A DNA stretch of 64,000 nucleotides from Humitalea sp050632385 (GCF_050632385.1 NZ_CP192599.1:2418001-2482000), one strand, 5' to 3'; positions 15,457-25,072 are shown, numbered from the stretch's first letter. Numbers and translations are program-made. Notes: a model not told the origin generated them from the sequence alone.

Positions 15457-18290
15457 CCGAACGCCCCCACCTCATGCGCGATGGCGGCCGAACACTCGCG
15501 CGTCAGGCCGAACAGGCGCCGGATCGGCTGGAAGATGGCGGCATGTTCGCGCGCGTAGTCGGTGCCCTCGCGCGGCGGCGCGGGTTCGAAGAAATCCAGC
15601 CCCTCGGCGGGGTCGGTGCGGGCGGGGAAGATGTCTTCCAGCACCGCCAGCGCCGGCTCCACCTCCAGCCGCAGCATCGCGTTCAGCACCGTGTCGCGGG
15701 TCGCGCCATGGCGGGGTGAGAAATCGGGCACCGACACCGCCAGCAGCCAGATGCGCTGGATCAGCGCCAGGCGCAGCGCATGCAGCAGCACCAGCCGGTC
15801 CGGCATGGCCGGCAGCCCCCCGGGCCAGGACGCGCGCAGGGCCAGGTTGTCGGCCTGCAAGCGGCGGAACATGCGGCGGATCGGGGCGGAGAGGCCCAGC
15901 CGCTCGACGGCGGCGGCCAGCATGATCAGCGCCTCTCGCCGCCCCGGCCGGTGGGTGAAACCGGCGCGATCGAGCCATGGCCCGGGGTCCAGGCTGCCGA
16001 CGGCGGCGCGCAGCACGCCAAGGTCGCTGCAAGCGGCCGCACGCGCGGCGATGCCCATGGCGCGGGTGAAGCGCGGCGAGCGCGCCAGCATGTCGGCGAA
16101 GAGTTCGGGATTGGCCTCGGCCGCATGGCCCAGCCCATGCAGCGAATTGGCCAGGTAGCCGAGCTGTTGCAGGATCGCGTTGTTCGGGATCGCGCGCAGT
16201 TGCGACGGATGGGTGATGCGCGCGGCACCGCCCATGCCATCGGCCTGGCGTGCGGCCGGGCGGGAGCCTGTCTTGTCCAGCATCCCCGGCCCGAAGGCGC
16301 CGAGCAGTGCCGCGTAGCCGGGATCCTCGACCAGCGCCTGCATCTCCCGCCGGGCGGTCGCGAAGAAATCCGCGGCCCAGTCGCTGACGGCGTAGATCGG
16401 GTCATCGGCCTCGGGGTGATTGCCCGCCAGGTGGCTGGCGAAGGCATGCGCCGCGATGCGGGCGACGACGCGGCGCGCCAGGCCCGGCGTGCCGAAGAGC
16501 ATGTAGCCGTCGCCGCCCTGGAAGGCGGCTTCCTCCCGCAGCGACAGCCCGGCGGCCAGCAAGGCCCGCGTCATGGTGGGCGGCGAGAGGTAATTGAACC
16601 GGTCGGCCAGCGACCCCGGATGCGCGCCGCGCCCGATGCTTTCGCCATGGGTGTCGAAGAGCACGACCTCGATGCCCGACAGGCCATGCCGGCGCAATTG
16701 GTCCACCAGCCGCAGTTTCAGCTTTTCGGCGAGGTAGGAGGCCGGGATCTGGCCGACGTAGCGCCCGCTGTCGGAATAGCCGAATTGCAGGCACATCCGC
16801 CCCTGGGCCTGGATATAGGCGCGCCAATGGGGCGAACGCAGCGCCTCCTCCAGCACCCGCTCGCCACGGTCCAGCGCCTCGGCGGTTTCGAACAGGGGGG
16901 AGATTTCGACCAGGTGCTCGATCCCGCAGCGGCGGGCGAGCCAGAGGGCGGCGAGCAGGGTGTAGCCGGTCTCGGTCTCGGCCACGAGGAAGCGCACGGG
17001 CTTGCTGCCGTCCACATGCTTGGCGATCTGCGCGACGGTCATCATCAGCCGCGCGGCGGAGGCCTGTTCGGCCAGCAAAGCGCCGAAATCGATCGGCTGG
17101 GCCGGGCAATCGGCCAGGGCGGCGTTGATGCGGACCAGCAAGCCGCGGCGTTGGGAGGGGTCCTCCGGTGCCGCGGCCAGGTCCAGGCGCTGGCGCATGG
17201 CGTTGTGGATCTGCTGCGCATTCAGCCGGACGTGGGTATGCGCCAGCGCCAGCCCGTGGCTGAGCAGCCCGGCGCGTGCGACGGCCAGGGCGCGGCGCGT
17301 GGCGTTGTCGGGGGCGGCGGCGATGGCCGCTTCGAACAGCGGCAGCAGGGGGGCTGGGGTGACCAGCGCCGTGTCGCGCTGCCCGATCAGCACCCCGGCG
17401 AAGGCGGCGGTGTTGTGGGCATCGGGGGTTTGCGGGCAGGCGTCGAGTTGGCTTGCCACCGCCGCGACGGCATCGGCCACGCGCGCGGTCAGGGCCGCGG
17501 CGACCTCGCCGATGGCGGCGCATTGGGCGTGCAGGCGTTGCAACTGGGCGCGCTTCATCAGCAGGCGGAAACGCAGCGTGTCGTTCCAGCCGATGTCGGT
17601 GCGCCCATCGGTGTCGTAGCCGACCCAGGTGGTCAGGATGATCGGCGCCGGGGCCAGCGTCTGCCAGCGATCGGGCCAGGTGCCGGCGGCGGCATCCAGC
17701 AGCGCGCCCGACAGTTCATCCAGGGCCGCGCGGCCGTTCTGGATGGCCAGCATGGCGCGGTCGAATTCATCGGCCAGGGTCGGTGGCCTTGGGCGATGGA
17801 CCAGGCCGGTCTGCGGCGTGCCGCCCTCGGCCGTGGCGGCGATGGCGGCATAGGTCGCGGGCGGATGGGCGAAGACCGGATGCGCCGTGAAGACCGCGGC
17901 GAAACGCGCGCGTTCGATCAGGCTGCGATAGGCGGCGAAGGGAACCGGGCTGTCATCCGGGTCCGGGCGCACCAGACGCGATGCCAGGGCGGCCGCGGAT
18001 TTCTGGTCCACCGGCCCGAGGTAGGCATCGACCCGCGCGGCACGGTCGGTGGCGGCGGCATCGGCCATGCGCTGGATCAGCGCGGCCAATTGCGCCTCAT
18101 CCAGCCGCCCATCGTCCATGCGGCGGCTGATCGACAGGGCGGTCGCCAGCACCGGGTCGCCAAAGGGATCGGCGGCGGCGGCAGCACGGGCGGCGTGCAG
18201 CCCGGCCAGCAATTCGGCTTCGAGTTCCTGCGTCGCCAGGGGCTGGATTTGCGGTTGGGAGAGCGCGTCGGGCATTGTTGAATGCTGCAC
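15453..18290 (-). CDS. ppc: Divergent phosphoenolpyruvate carboxylase-like protein
   Basis: 945 residues (GTG start at 18290; an in-frame ATG at 18275 is equally possible). Family landmarks are recognisable but altered: RFAAVFTAHPVFAHPP carries the catalytic-type His137 of TAHP, where the usual motif is TAHPTE; FLVAETETGYTLLAALWLAR, LQFGYSDSGRYVGQIPAS (classic GYSDSxKDAG, with Lys replaced by Arg) and LFDTHGESIGRGAHPGS (glycine-rich loop, shorter than usual). The C-terminus lacks the near-invariant NTG end. Canonical PEPC makes oxaloacetate from PEP and bicarbonate. This form belongs to a divergent branch whose activity should not be assumed. Confidence 0.7.
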   Translation of the reverse strand: MQHSTMPDALSQPQIQPLATQELEAELLAGLHAARAAAAADPFGDPVLATALSISRRMDDGRLDEAQLAALIQRMADAAATDRAARVDAYLGPVDQKSAAALASRLVRPDPDDSPVPFAAYRSLIERARFAAVFTAHPVFAHPPATYAAIAATAEGGTPQTGLVHRPRPPTLADEFDRAMLAIQNGRAALDELSGALLDAAAGTWPDRWQTLAPAPIILTTWVGYDTDGRTDIGWNDTLRFRLLMKRAQLQRLHAQCAAIGEVAAALTARVADAVAAVASQLDACPQTPDAHNTAAFAGVLIGQRDTALVTPAPLLPLFEAAIAAAPDNATRRALAVARAGLLSHGLALAHTHVRLNAQQIHNAMRQRLDLAAAPEDPSQRRGLLVRINAALADCPAQPIDFGALLAEQASAARLMMTVAQIAKHVDGSKPVRFLVAETETGYTLLAALWLARRCGIEHLVEISPLFETAEALDRGERVLEEALRSPHWRAYIQAQGRMCLQFGYSDSGRYVGQIPASYLAEKLKLRLVDQLRRHGLSGIEVVLFDTHGESIGRGAHPGSLADRFNYLSPPTMTRALLAAGLSLREEAAFQGGDGYMLFGTPGLARRVVARIAAHAFASHLAGNHPEADDPIYAVSDWAADFFATARREMQALVEDPGYAALLGAFGPGMLDKTGSRPAARQADGMGGAARITHPSQLRAIPNNAILQQLGYLANSLHGLGHAAEANPELFADMLARSPRFTRAMGIAARAAACSDLGVLRAAVGSLDPGPWLDRAGFTHRPGRREALIMLAAAVERLGLSAPIRRMFRRLQADNLALRASWPGGLPAMPDRLVLLHALRLALIQRIWLLAVSVPDFSPRHGATRDTVLNAMLRLEVEPALAVLEDIFPARTDPAEGLDFFEPAPPREGTDYAREHAAIFQPIRRLFGLTRECSAAIAHEVGAFG

Positions 18291-18399
18291 CAGCGAAGAT
18301 GCCGGCGGATAGGGCGAAGACGACCGCGCCGCCGAAAATCATCGCCCCCCCGCGCGGCGGTTGTTCGTCGCGCGGGCAGGCTGCCCAATGCTGTGTCGG

Positions 18400-19542
18400 C
18401 TACTCCGCCAGGGACCGCAGCGCGGCGCAGACGGTTTCGACCTGGCTGTCGGTCAATTCGGGGAACATCGGCAGGCTCATCACCTCATGCGCCGCGGCCT
18501 CGGTCTCGACACAGCCGGCCGGGCCCATGGCGACGCGGTCGCGATAGGCGCCCTGCAGGTGGACGGGGACAGGGTAGTGGATGCCCGTCGCGACGCCGAT
18601 GCCGCGCAGCCGCGCCATCAGCGCCGCGCGTTCCGGCACGCGCAGGACGTATTGGTGGAAGACATGGCCGTAGCCGTCCCGTCGCGCCGGGGCCTGGTAG
18701 GGGCCACCCTCCAGCGCCGAATCATAGGCGGCCGCGATCTCCTGCCGGCGCGCATTGGCGGCGTCCAGCAGCGGCAGGCGCACGCGCAGGATGGCGGCCT
18801 GGAGCTCATCCAGGCGCGAATTCACCCCGATCAGGTCGCTGATGTAGCGTTCCTTCCAGCCATATTGCCGCAGCGCCGCGATGCGGGCGGCGAGGTCCGC
18901 GTCCGGCGTGGTCAGCACCCCGGCATCGCCCAGCGCGCCCAGGTTCTTCGTCGGATAGAGCGAATAGGCCGCGGCATCGCCCAGCGTGCCGGCTCGGGCG
19001 CCGTCCAGGCTGGCGCCATGGGCCTGGGACACATCCTCGATCAGCGCCACGCCCGCCTTGCGGCAGGCCTCCAGCATCGGGCCGAGTTCGGTCATCTGGC
19101 CGTAGATATGCACCGGGATCACGGCGCGGATCGGCGGCAGGCCCGGCGGCGGGTCTTCCAGCACGGCGATCAACTCATCCGGGTCCATGGTGAAATGGTC
19201 GGGGTCGATGTCGAGCAACAGGGGCGTCGCCCCCGCCATCTCGATCGCGGCCACGGTCGCGACGGCGGTGTGGCTGACGGTGGCGACGGTGGCCCCTGCC
19301 CCGATGCCCATGCCGCGCAGGATCAGCGCGATGGCGTCGGTGCCATTGGCGCAGCCGACGGCATGCTGGCCGGGGCCGGTCCAGGCGGCGTATTCGGCCT
19401 CGAACGCCGCACCCTCCTTGCCCAGGATATACCAGCCGGAGGCCATCGCCCGGGCCACGGCGGCGTCGATCGCCGGCTGCTGCGCGCGATAGGCCGCACC
19501 AGGGTCGGCCTGGGGGACGAGGGTCGGGATGCTTGCGTTCAT
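18400..19542 (-). CDS. DegT/DnrJ/EryC1/StrS family PLP-dependent sugar aminotransferase
   Basis: 380 residues. Conserved elements: GWYILGKEGAAFEAEYAAWT at the N-terminus, GCANGTDAIALILRGMGIGA, HIYGQMTELGPMLE, IEDVSQAHGASLDG, and the PLP-lysine motif SLYPTKNLGALGDAGVLTT. These enzymes transaminate keto-sugars bound to UDP or dTDP for cell-surface glycans. The start overlaps the stop of the upstream epimerase gene by 4 bp, so the pair probably makes one amino-sugar. The exact sugar is not deducible. Confidence 0.88.
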   Translation of the reverse strand: MNASIPTLVPQADPGAAYRAQQPAIDAAVARAMASGWYILGKEGAAFEAEYAAWTGPGQHAVGCANGTDAIALILRGMGIGAGATVATVSHTAVATVAAIEMAGATPLLLDIDPDHFTMDPDELIAVLEDPPPGLPPIRAVIPVHIYGQMTELGPMLEACRKAGVALIEDVSQAHGASLDGARAGTLGDAAAYSLYPTKNLGALGDAGVLTTPDADLAARIAALRQYGWKERYISDLIGVNSRLDELQAAILRVRLPLLDAANARRQEIAAAYDSALEGGPYQAPARRDGYGHVFHQYVLRVPERAALMARLRGIGVATGIHYPVPVHLQGAYRDRVAMGPAGCVETEAAAHEVMSLPMFPELTDSQVETVCAALRSLAE

Positions 19543-20591
19543 GTCGGCACCTCTAGCGTGTAGGCCGCGAGTCGCGGACGAAAGAATTCAAGGCTGCGTG
19601 TCAGCCCGTCGGCCAGGCCGATCCGCGGCGCCCAGCCGGAGGCCTTGCGGAAGGCGCTGTCGTCGGCGTGGTAGGATCCGATGTCGATCGCCTTCGCCTC
19701 CGGCGGGAAGGTTTTTACCGCATAGGTCCCGCCGCCATTGGCCGCGACCACCGCATCGGCCAGTTGCAGCAGGGTCACCGGCGGGCCGCCGCCCAGGTTG
19801 AAGACCTGGCCGTGGCAGGCGGCTTTTTCGGCCGAAAGCAGGAAGGCATTGGTCACGTCGTCCAGATAGGTCAGGTCGCGCATCTGCTCGCCGCCCCAGA
19901 CCTCGAAAGGTTCGTTCTCGATCAAGCGGCGCAGCCATATCCCGACAAAGGTTTGCCGGGCGTCAAAGATGCGCATGCGCGGGCCGTAGCAATTGGTCAG
20001 CCGCAGCGACACGACGGGGCGGCCGTGCACGCGGTTCTCCAGCATCCAGTATTGCTCGCCGGCGAATTTCGACACGCCATTGGCGTCGGGGGGCGCGATG
20101 GGGTGGTTCTCGGTCACCGGCAGCCATTGCGGCTTGCCGTAGAACTGCCGGGTCGAGGCATGGACGACGATGGCCTTGGGCGCGGCCTCGCGCATCGCCA
20201 GGATCAGGCGGATCTGGGCCGTGGTGTTGATGTCCACATCCGTCGCGGGGTCGCGCTGCCCGCCGGCGTGGCTGGTCTGGGCCGCCAGGTTGAACAGCAC
20301 GGAGAAGCCGCCGCAGGCTGCTTCCAGATCGGCGTCGCGCAGGTCGCGCTTCAGCAGGCGCACCGGCAGCCCGGCCAGGTTGGCCGGGTGTGCGGCCGAT
20401 CCGGTCAGCATGGCATCCAGCGCCACGACCTCCGCGCCATAGCCCGCCAGCGCATGGCAGAGGCCGGAGCCGAGGAATCCCGCCCCCCCGGTGACGAGCA
20501 CGCGGCGCCCGGCCCAGAAGGCGGGATCGGGGGTGGCGGCGGCCTGGGTGGTGTCGGTCGGCATGCTAGGTTCCGGATCGGGAAACGGCAC
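19539..20591 (-). CDS. NAD-dependent nucleotide-sugar epimerase/dehydratase (extended SDR)
   Basis: 350 residues from the first ATG; an internal ATG nine codons on (20564) is an alternative. The Rossmann motif VLVTGGAGFLGSGLCHALAG is intact. Downstream are LFNLAAQTSHAGGQRDPATD, RLTNCYGPRMRIFDARQTF and PFEVWGGEQMRDLTYLDDV. The usual catalytic YxxxK is NGVSK here (Asn in place of Tyr, Lys kept), within PDANGVSKFAGEQYW. From memory, a clade of UDP-glucose 4-epimerase-like proteins has NGxxK at this spot, so this may be normal for the group. It is paired with the aminotransferase by a 4-bp overlap. Confidence 0.82.
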   Translation of the reverse strand: MPFPDPEPSMPTDTTQAAATPDPAFWAGRRVLVTGGAGFLGSGLCHALAGYGAEVVALDAMLTGSAAHPANLAGLPVRLLKRDLRDADLEAACGGFSVLFNLAAQTSHAGGQRDPATDVDINTTAQIRLILAMREAAPKAIVVHASTRQFYGKPQWLPVTENHPIAPPDANGVSKFAGEQYWMLENRVHGRPVVSLRLTNCYGPRMRIFDARQTFVGIWLRRLIENEPFEVWGGEQMRDLTYLDDVTNAFLLSAEKAACHGQVFNLGGGPPVTLLQLADAVVAANGGGTYAVKTFPPEAKAIDIGSYHADDSAFRKASGWAPRIGLADGLTRSLEFFRPRLAAYTLEVPT

Positions 20592-20678
20592 ATTGGCCAG
20601 TGATTGCGGCGGCCGGACGGCGGAGGCGCGGCAAGGATATGCCGGCGCATGCGGCTATGCGCCCGGCGGATGGCGGGA

Positions 20679-21677
20679 TCAACGGGGCGGTGCCTCGGCC
20701 GGTGGGGCGACGGGCTCGGCCGCGACCACATGGCGATGGGGTTGGTCGTCGTTCACCGCCTGTGCGCGGCGGCTGCGCATCACCTCGGAGAAGCCGAAGA
20801 GCAGCAGCACCTGGCCCGCGACCATCTGCACCCCAGCGAGCAGCCGGATGCCGTCATCCGATGGGCGGATATCGCCGTAGCCGACGGTGGAGAGCGTCAC
20901 GACGGAAAAATGCAGCGCATCGGCGAAGGTCAGCCGCGCGCCATCGACCGCGCCATGGAACAGCGGTGACACCGACAGGGAATCCGCGATGCGGTAGACC
21001 GAGGCGAAGCCGATCACCAGCAGCGCATAGAGGATCAGGAAGGCCACCACCGGCACCAGCAGATAGGCCGCGCGCCCGGCCATCTCCTCCAGGATCAGGG
21101 CGGCATCGGTCAGCAGGCGCACGACATCCCGCGCGGTCAGCGCGACCAGCAGGGAGATCGTGGCCATGGAGAAGACCAGCGCCAGGGATTGTTCGACCGG
21201 GGTCCAGCGGTTGATGGGAAGGGCGAAGGACACCGTCGCCACCGCCAGCAGGCCACCCAGCCAGCGCAGGATGCCCGGCATGTGGTTCGGATCGGGTGGC
21301 CCCGGGTTCTCGGCCAGCCGGACCAGGGCCGCCCGGCGCAACCAGACGAAGCCGAGGAAGGAGGCCGCCGGCAGGCAAAAGGCAAAGACCCGCACCGTCG
21401 GGTAGACGTCCGGAAAGGCGGCGCGCCCGAGCACGGCAAAAAGGCTGGCGTAAAGCGCCAGCCCCGTCGCGGTGCCGAAGGCGAAATGCACCCCGCGCGG
21501 AAAGAGGTAGTGCAGCAACCCCAGCCCGATCGCCGCCACCATCAGTACCGCGACCGGCAGCCCCCAGTCGCCATCGCCCACCCCGGCCGCCACGATCAGC
21601 GACATGCTGAAACTGAGGGAGGAGGAGCGCAGCCAGGCGCGGTTCAGCAGGCGGGTGCGGCGCGGGCCGGCGTTCAT
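20679..21677 (-). CDS. Two-TM-pore potassium channel family protein
   Basis: 332 residues with about seven hydrophobic segments. The C-terminal pore module contains the K+ selectivity filter TLSTVGYGDIRP, followed by the final helix (LLAGVQMVAGQVLLLFGFSE). The N-terminal membrane region of about 200 residues is unlike voltage-sensor domains (no regular Arg ladder). No cytoplasmic RCK/TrkA-N domain is attached, so gating is unexplained. It probably conducts K+ through the inner membrane. Confidence 0.82.
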   Translation of the reverse strand: MNAGPRRTRLLNRAWLRSSSLSFSMSLIVAAGVGDGDWGLPVAVLMVAAIGLGLLHYLFPRGVHFAFGTATGLALYASLFAVLGRAAFPDVYPTVRVFAFCLPAASFLGFVWLRRAALVRLAENPGPPDPNHMPGILRWLGGLLAVATVSFALPINRWTPVEQSLALVFSMATISLLVALTARDVVRLLTDAALILEEMAGRAAYLLVPVVAFLILYALLVIGFASVYRIADSLSVSPLFHGAVDGARLTFADALHFSVVTLSTVGYGDIRPSDDGIRLLAGVQMVAGQVLLLFGFSEVMRSRRAQAVNDDQPHRHVVAAEPVAPPAEAPPR

Positions 21678-21687
21678 GTCCGGCCGG

Positions 21688-22056
21688 TCACGGCGCCCCT
21701 GGCGCCAGGGCGACGCCGGTGATTTCCACCCGCCAGCGCGGATCGACCAGCCGTGCCTCGATCGTCATGCGGGCGGGCTTGTGGGCCGGGTCCAGCCAGG
21801 CATCCCAGGCGCGGTTCATCGCCGGCGCGTCGCGGATGTCGGGCAGGACGATGGTGATGGACAGCAGCGCGCGCTTGTCGGTGCCGGCTTCGGCCAGCAG
21901 CGCGTCGATCTGGGCCAGGACATCGGCGGTCTGGGCCTCGGCGTCGGCGGTCGGGTCATCGGCGACCTGGCCGGCGAGCCAGATCAGCCCGCCCCCCACC
22001 GTGGCGCCGGACAGGCGCGCTTCCTCCGCCAGCCTGGTGATTCCGTGCAAGCCCAT
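21688..22056 (-). CDS. RidA/YjgF family protein
   Basis: 122 residues from the ATG at 22056 (MGLHGITRLAEEARLSGATV), chosen because family members start just before this point; an open extension to 22140 looks non-coding. Conserved text includes WLAGQVADDPTADAEAQTAD, VLAQIDALLAEAG and the C-terminal VDPRWRVEITGVALAPG. RidA proteins hydrolyse reactive enamines/imines; the catalytic Arg of canonical RidA falls in the C-terminal segment (DPRWRVEI), but this is one of the divergent YjgF subgroups, so activity is not certain. It lies 11 bp downstream of the K+ channel gene start on the same strand. Confidence 0.8.
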   Translation of the reverse strand: MGLHGITRLAEEARLSGATVGGGLIWLAGQVADDPTADAEAQTADVLAQIDALLAEAGTDKRALLSITIVLPDIRDAPAMNRAWDAWLDPAHKPARMTIEARLVDPRWRVEITGVALAPGAP

Positions 22057-22636
22057 GTGGTGTTGTCCTGTTCGTTCGATGTGGCGGGGTGCGTGCGAGG
22101 CGACTTGGCTTCCGCTCGCGTGCTGGAAGCGAGGGATCATTGCCAGGGACTTTGTCCCCGCTAATCCGGCTGGTAGGCGACTTCCCTTGAGAGCGGCAAG
22201 AGGCCTGGCATGCTAAAGGCATGTAGCCAAGGATGCATGGCGCTGGTCGCTCCATCGCGGATTGAAAGGCGAGGCAAAGCCCCATTCGCGGATGCTCGTC
22301 TGGATGAAGCGCCCCCCTTGGCCTTTTGGCGTTTACTCCAGTCTGCCTGTCCGCAGTGCCATCCTGACGCTGCGGACCAGCCCGCTAAGGATCAGCGTTC
22401 AGACCACGCGATACGACACGACCCTCTGGGAGACGTCGAAGCCGGCCATTTTGACTTTGAAATACAAAGCCCGGTCGGGAAAGCACGATAGCACGCTGCG
22501 TGTAGCGGCGCCGTCGCTCACGCGAGGAATGTATCTGGAAATCCGACTGGTGCAGAGGTGGTAAGCGGGAATGAACATTCTCTCCAGTTGCAGAATAGGT
22601 CCCAGGCCCACCTAGCATTTTACCGGGGGGTCGCTT
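22057..22636. other. 580-bp stretch without a convincing gene
   Basis: Between the RidA start and the stop of the LCCL gene. Base composition drops toward average and codon use in the several small open frames (for example 22262-22564 plus) is not like this genome. A short dyad GGGAC-TTT-GTCCC lies at 22147-22159. It may be remnant DNA or hold the promoter of ridA. I see no RNA gene. Confidence 0.4.
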
Positions 22637-25072
22637 TCACCGTCGTCCAGACCAGGGCACCCGTGTGCTGCGCTGCTCCTGAAGGTTGGTCGGAACCCAA
22701 GTGCATGTCGGGGCGTCATAACGATACTCCATGACGCCTTGGCTCTGCCAGGTTGCCGCCGCGCACGCCGCGTCGCCCATGCCATCCAGGTTCGAGGAGC
22801 ATGCCGACTGGACCGTTCCAGCGCATTGCGAAAGGCCGGGACCGGCATTCCGGCAGGTCTGGGGGACGAACCGATAATCCAGGGAGAATGCGTTGAAATT
22901 CCCCATGACATTGATCTGGCAGACGTCTTGGGCGACCCTCATGCTCAAGCCAGCCATCCGTCCTCGCAGAGCGCCCTCGAGCGTGTCTGCCCGGCACATC
23001 GCACGCGCGGCAAGGCGGTCACCGCTTTCCCGGACCTCCTCCGGCGTCGGCGCGCCGCCCGGGCGCGTTGGCGCACAGCGCGCGGCATCATTGGCCATGG
23101 CGCGGTCAAGATAGGGTCTCGCTTCCTGTTCGCTCACGGCTCCCAGCTTCGCGGCCAGGCGCATGATATCCGCGCAGGTCACCTGCTCCGCCCATTGCCT
23201 GACGGCGTTGTCGAACTGCGCCTCGTTCTGGAACTCCACGGCGGAGTTCACCAGGGAGCCATACCGATTGAGCATCCCCAAACGGGGCTCGCGCGGATCC
23301 AGGCGGCGGGATGAGGTGCAGAACTCAAATCCGGCGCGGAGCGAAAGGAAGAGCGCCTCGTCAAAGGCCTGCTGGGGGGCTTGGTTGACGAAGCTGGCGT
23401 AATCCCCCTGAGCGCGCCGGATGGTGGCCTGGTCAAGGCCTGCGGTGATCCGCTGGATGAAGTGGGTCGGCGGTGCACCGATCGCATTGCGCCGGTAGGT
23501 CGCGAGTGATGCGAAACATGCCTCCATATGCTCGAAGCCATGCCGCTCCGGCCGGGCACAGCTTCCGATCACCGACGGAAATCCGATCATCGAGGTGATG
23601 ATCTCTCCGATTGTCCGGCAGTCCACCATGCCCGAAGGAAGCGGGTATCCAGCGGTGGTCACGGAATGCAAAGACCGCCGGAGCAGGTCCATATAGGCAA
23701 AGCAGGTTTTCTCGCCGCTTCGGTAGTCGGCCATGACCTGGGAGACGAAGCCGACGTCCAGGCCACGGCTGAATTCGTCGCCGAATGTCTGGGCGCGGTA
23801 GGCTGCGATAAGACAGGTGGCGATCCGCTCGGCGCCCTCGCCTTGCGCGCATTGCTCGTCCATGAGTCGGCGAAGGGGATGCTGCCGGATACGCTCTTGA
23901 ACCGAGGGGCCGGCAGGCTGGTCCACCCTGTCGATACGGAATGCCCTGCTCGCACGAGCATTGGAATCAGGGCTCGATTGCACGCCATTGCGCGTGCTGG
24001 CACCGAACCAGGACGTGAAAGGATCCACCCCGCGAACCCCGATCACGCCCCCGGACATGTCGATCGCACCGGCATGAACGGCCGCCCGGCAGATCGATGT
24101 GGTGGGATACCCGCCAGCGTAGGGATTGGAACCGTGGACCACGCCCCTGGCGGTCATGTCCGCGGTGCAGGAGCACATGAATGACGTGCGGCTATCACCG
24201 ACGTCATCGGGGCAAAGCCGGCTCGGATCCTGGGTCGGTTGGACACGCTGCGCCGCCGGCGACGGTCTCGCAGGGGGCTGGGACGGTTGCGCCGTGGCCG
24301 CTGGGGCCTGCTGTCGTGCCGGAGGCGGAGATTGTTGTCCGGCAGCGGCCGGTGGTTGATCTCCACGGAGGTTGCCGGAGGCCGGAGCAGGGGACGGCGG
24401 CTTGCCTGGCGCGGACTGCTGCTTGCCGTCCATGCCGCCACCGAACACGTTCCTGTCTCCGTTGCCAGGCGGCTGCACCGCCGGCCGGGTGGGTGCGACG
24501 GGCGCGGCCTGAGGCGCCGAGGCCACCGCATTGGGGGCCCGCGGTTGTGGAGAGGCGACCTGGGCGTTGCAGGCATTCGCCCATTGGCGGATGACCAAGC
24601 CGGAGCGCGTCAGCGGCATCGTCACTGAGCCACCAGGTCCCGCGAGCACCACGTTGCGGCCGTCGGCGAGCGACTGGAATATCGGATGCTCAGAGGGAAC
24701 CGATGTCTCGAGGATCGGCCCGGCCGGACCGACATCCACCTGCATCCGGAAGGGATGCCGCGTTCCATCCACGATAAGTTCCATGAGGACCGACTGGTTC
24801 CGAAGCCGCGACAGGTGGCCGTTCTGGTCAGGCGGATTCAGGGTCATCGTCGGAGTGCGGCTGACTTCACAGATGAAAGCGACGAAAGCGCTGTCGTGAC
24901 TGTTGCAACCGGGACAGGGGTCGAAGGCAAAGCCGGGTCGTTGGTTGTCAAGCGAAGGCCGGTATTCCCATCCGGGCTGCCTGTTGGGCCTACCAGTCTG
25001 GGCGTGTGCCGACACGATCGTGACAACCAATACGCAAACGAGGGCAACTAGGCGAAGCAACGTTGGCAGCAT
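22637..25072 (-). CDS. Secreted LCCL-domain protein
   Basis: 811 residues. Residues 1-24 are a signal peptide (LLRLVALVCVLVVTIVSAHA, cleaved before QTG). Residues about 45-170 form a beta-rich domain with Cys53, Cys56 and Cys68, ending GLVIRQWANACNA. Residues about 170-285 are a Pro/Ala/Gln-rich linker. Residues about 287-378 are an LCCL domain: SFMCSCTADMTARGVVHGSN, YPTTSICRAAVHAGAID, then GGVIGVRG and NGVQSS. Residues 400-811 are Cys-containing and mostly helical, with no family I recognise. LCCL domains bind lipids or lipopolysaccharide in eukaryotic proteins. The gene is not clearly in an operon. Likely periplasmic or extracellular. Confidence 0.75.
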   Translation of the reverse strand: MLPTLLRLVALVCVLVVTIVSAHAQTGRPNRQPGWEYRPSLDNQRPGFAFDPCPGCNSHDSAFVAFICEVSRTPTMTLNPPDQNGHLSRLRNQSVLMELIVDGTRHPFRMQVDVGPAGPILETSVPSEHPIFQSLADGRNVVLAGPGGSVTMPLTRSGLVIRQWANACNAQVASPQPRAPNAVASAPQAAPVAPTRPAVQPPGNGDRNVFGGGMDGKQQSAPGKPPSPAPASGNLRGDQPPAAAGQQSPPPARQQAPAATAQPSQPPARPSPAAQRVQPTQDPSRLCPDDVGDSRTSFMCSCTADMTARGVVHGSNPYAGGYPTTSICRAAVHAGAIDMSGGVIGVRGVDPFTSWFGASTRNGVQSSPDSNARASRAFRIDRVDQPAGPSVQERIRQHPLRRLMDEQCAQGEGAERIATCLIAAYRAQTFGDEFSRGLDVGFVSQVMADYRSGEKTCFAYMDLLRRSLHSVTTAGYPLPSGMVDCRTIGEIITSMIGFPSVIGSCARPERHGFEHMEACFASLATYRRNAIGAPPTHFIQRITAGLDQATIRRAQGDYASFVNQAPQQAFDEALFLSLRAGFEFCTSSRRLDPREPRLGMLNRYGSLVNSAVEFQNEAQFDNAVRQWAEQVTCADIMRLAAKLGAVSEQEARPYLDRAMANDAARCAPTRPGGAPTPEEVRESGDRLAARAMCRADTLEGALRGRMAGLSMRVAQDVCQINVMGNFNAFSLDYRFVPQTCRNAGPGLSQCAGTVQSACSSNLDGMGDAACAAATWQSQGVMEYRYDAPTCTWVPTNLQEQRSTRVPWSGRR

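Noticed and set aside
15780..18281. An 833-codon open frame antisense to the PEPC-like gene
   Set aside because: Composition (Gly/Arg/Gln-rich, no domain) is that of a GC-biased shadow; the minus strand has clear PEPC motifs.
22262..22564. Small plus-strand open frame in the 22-22.6 kb gap
   Set aside because: Starts with TTG, no ribosome site, no recognisable motif, and codon use unlike neighbours.
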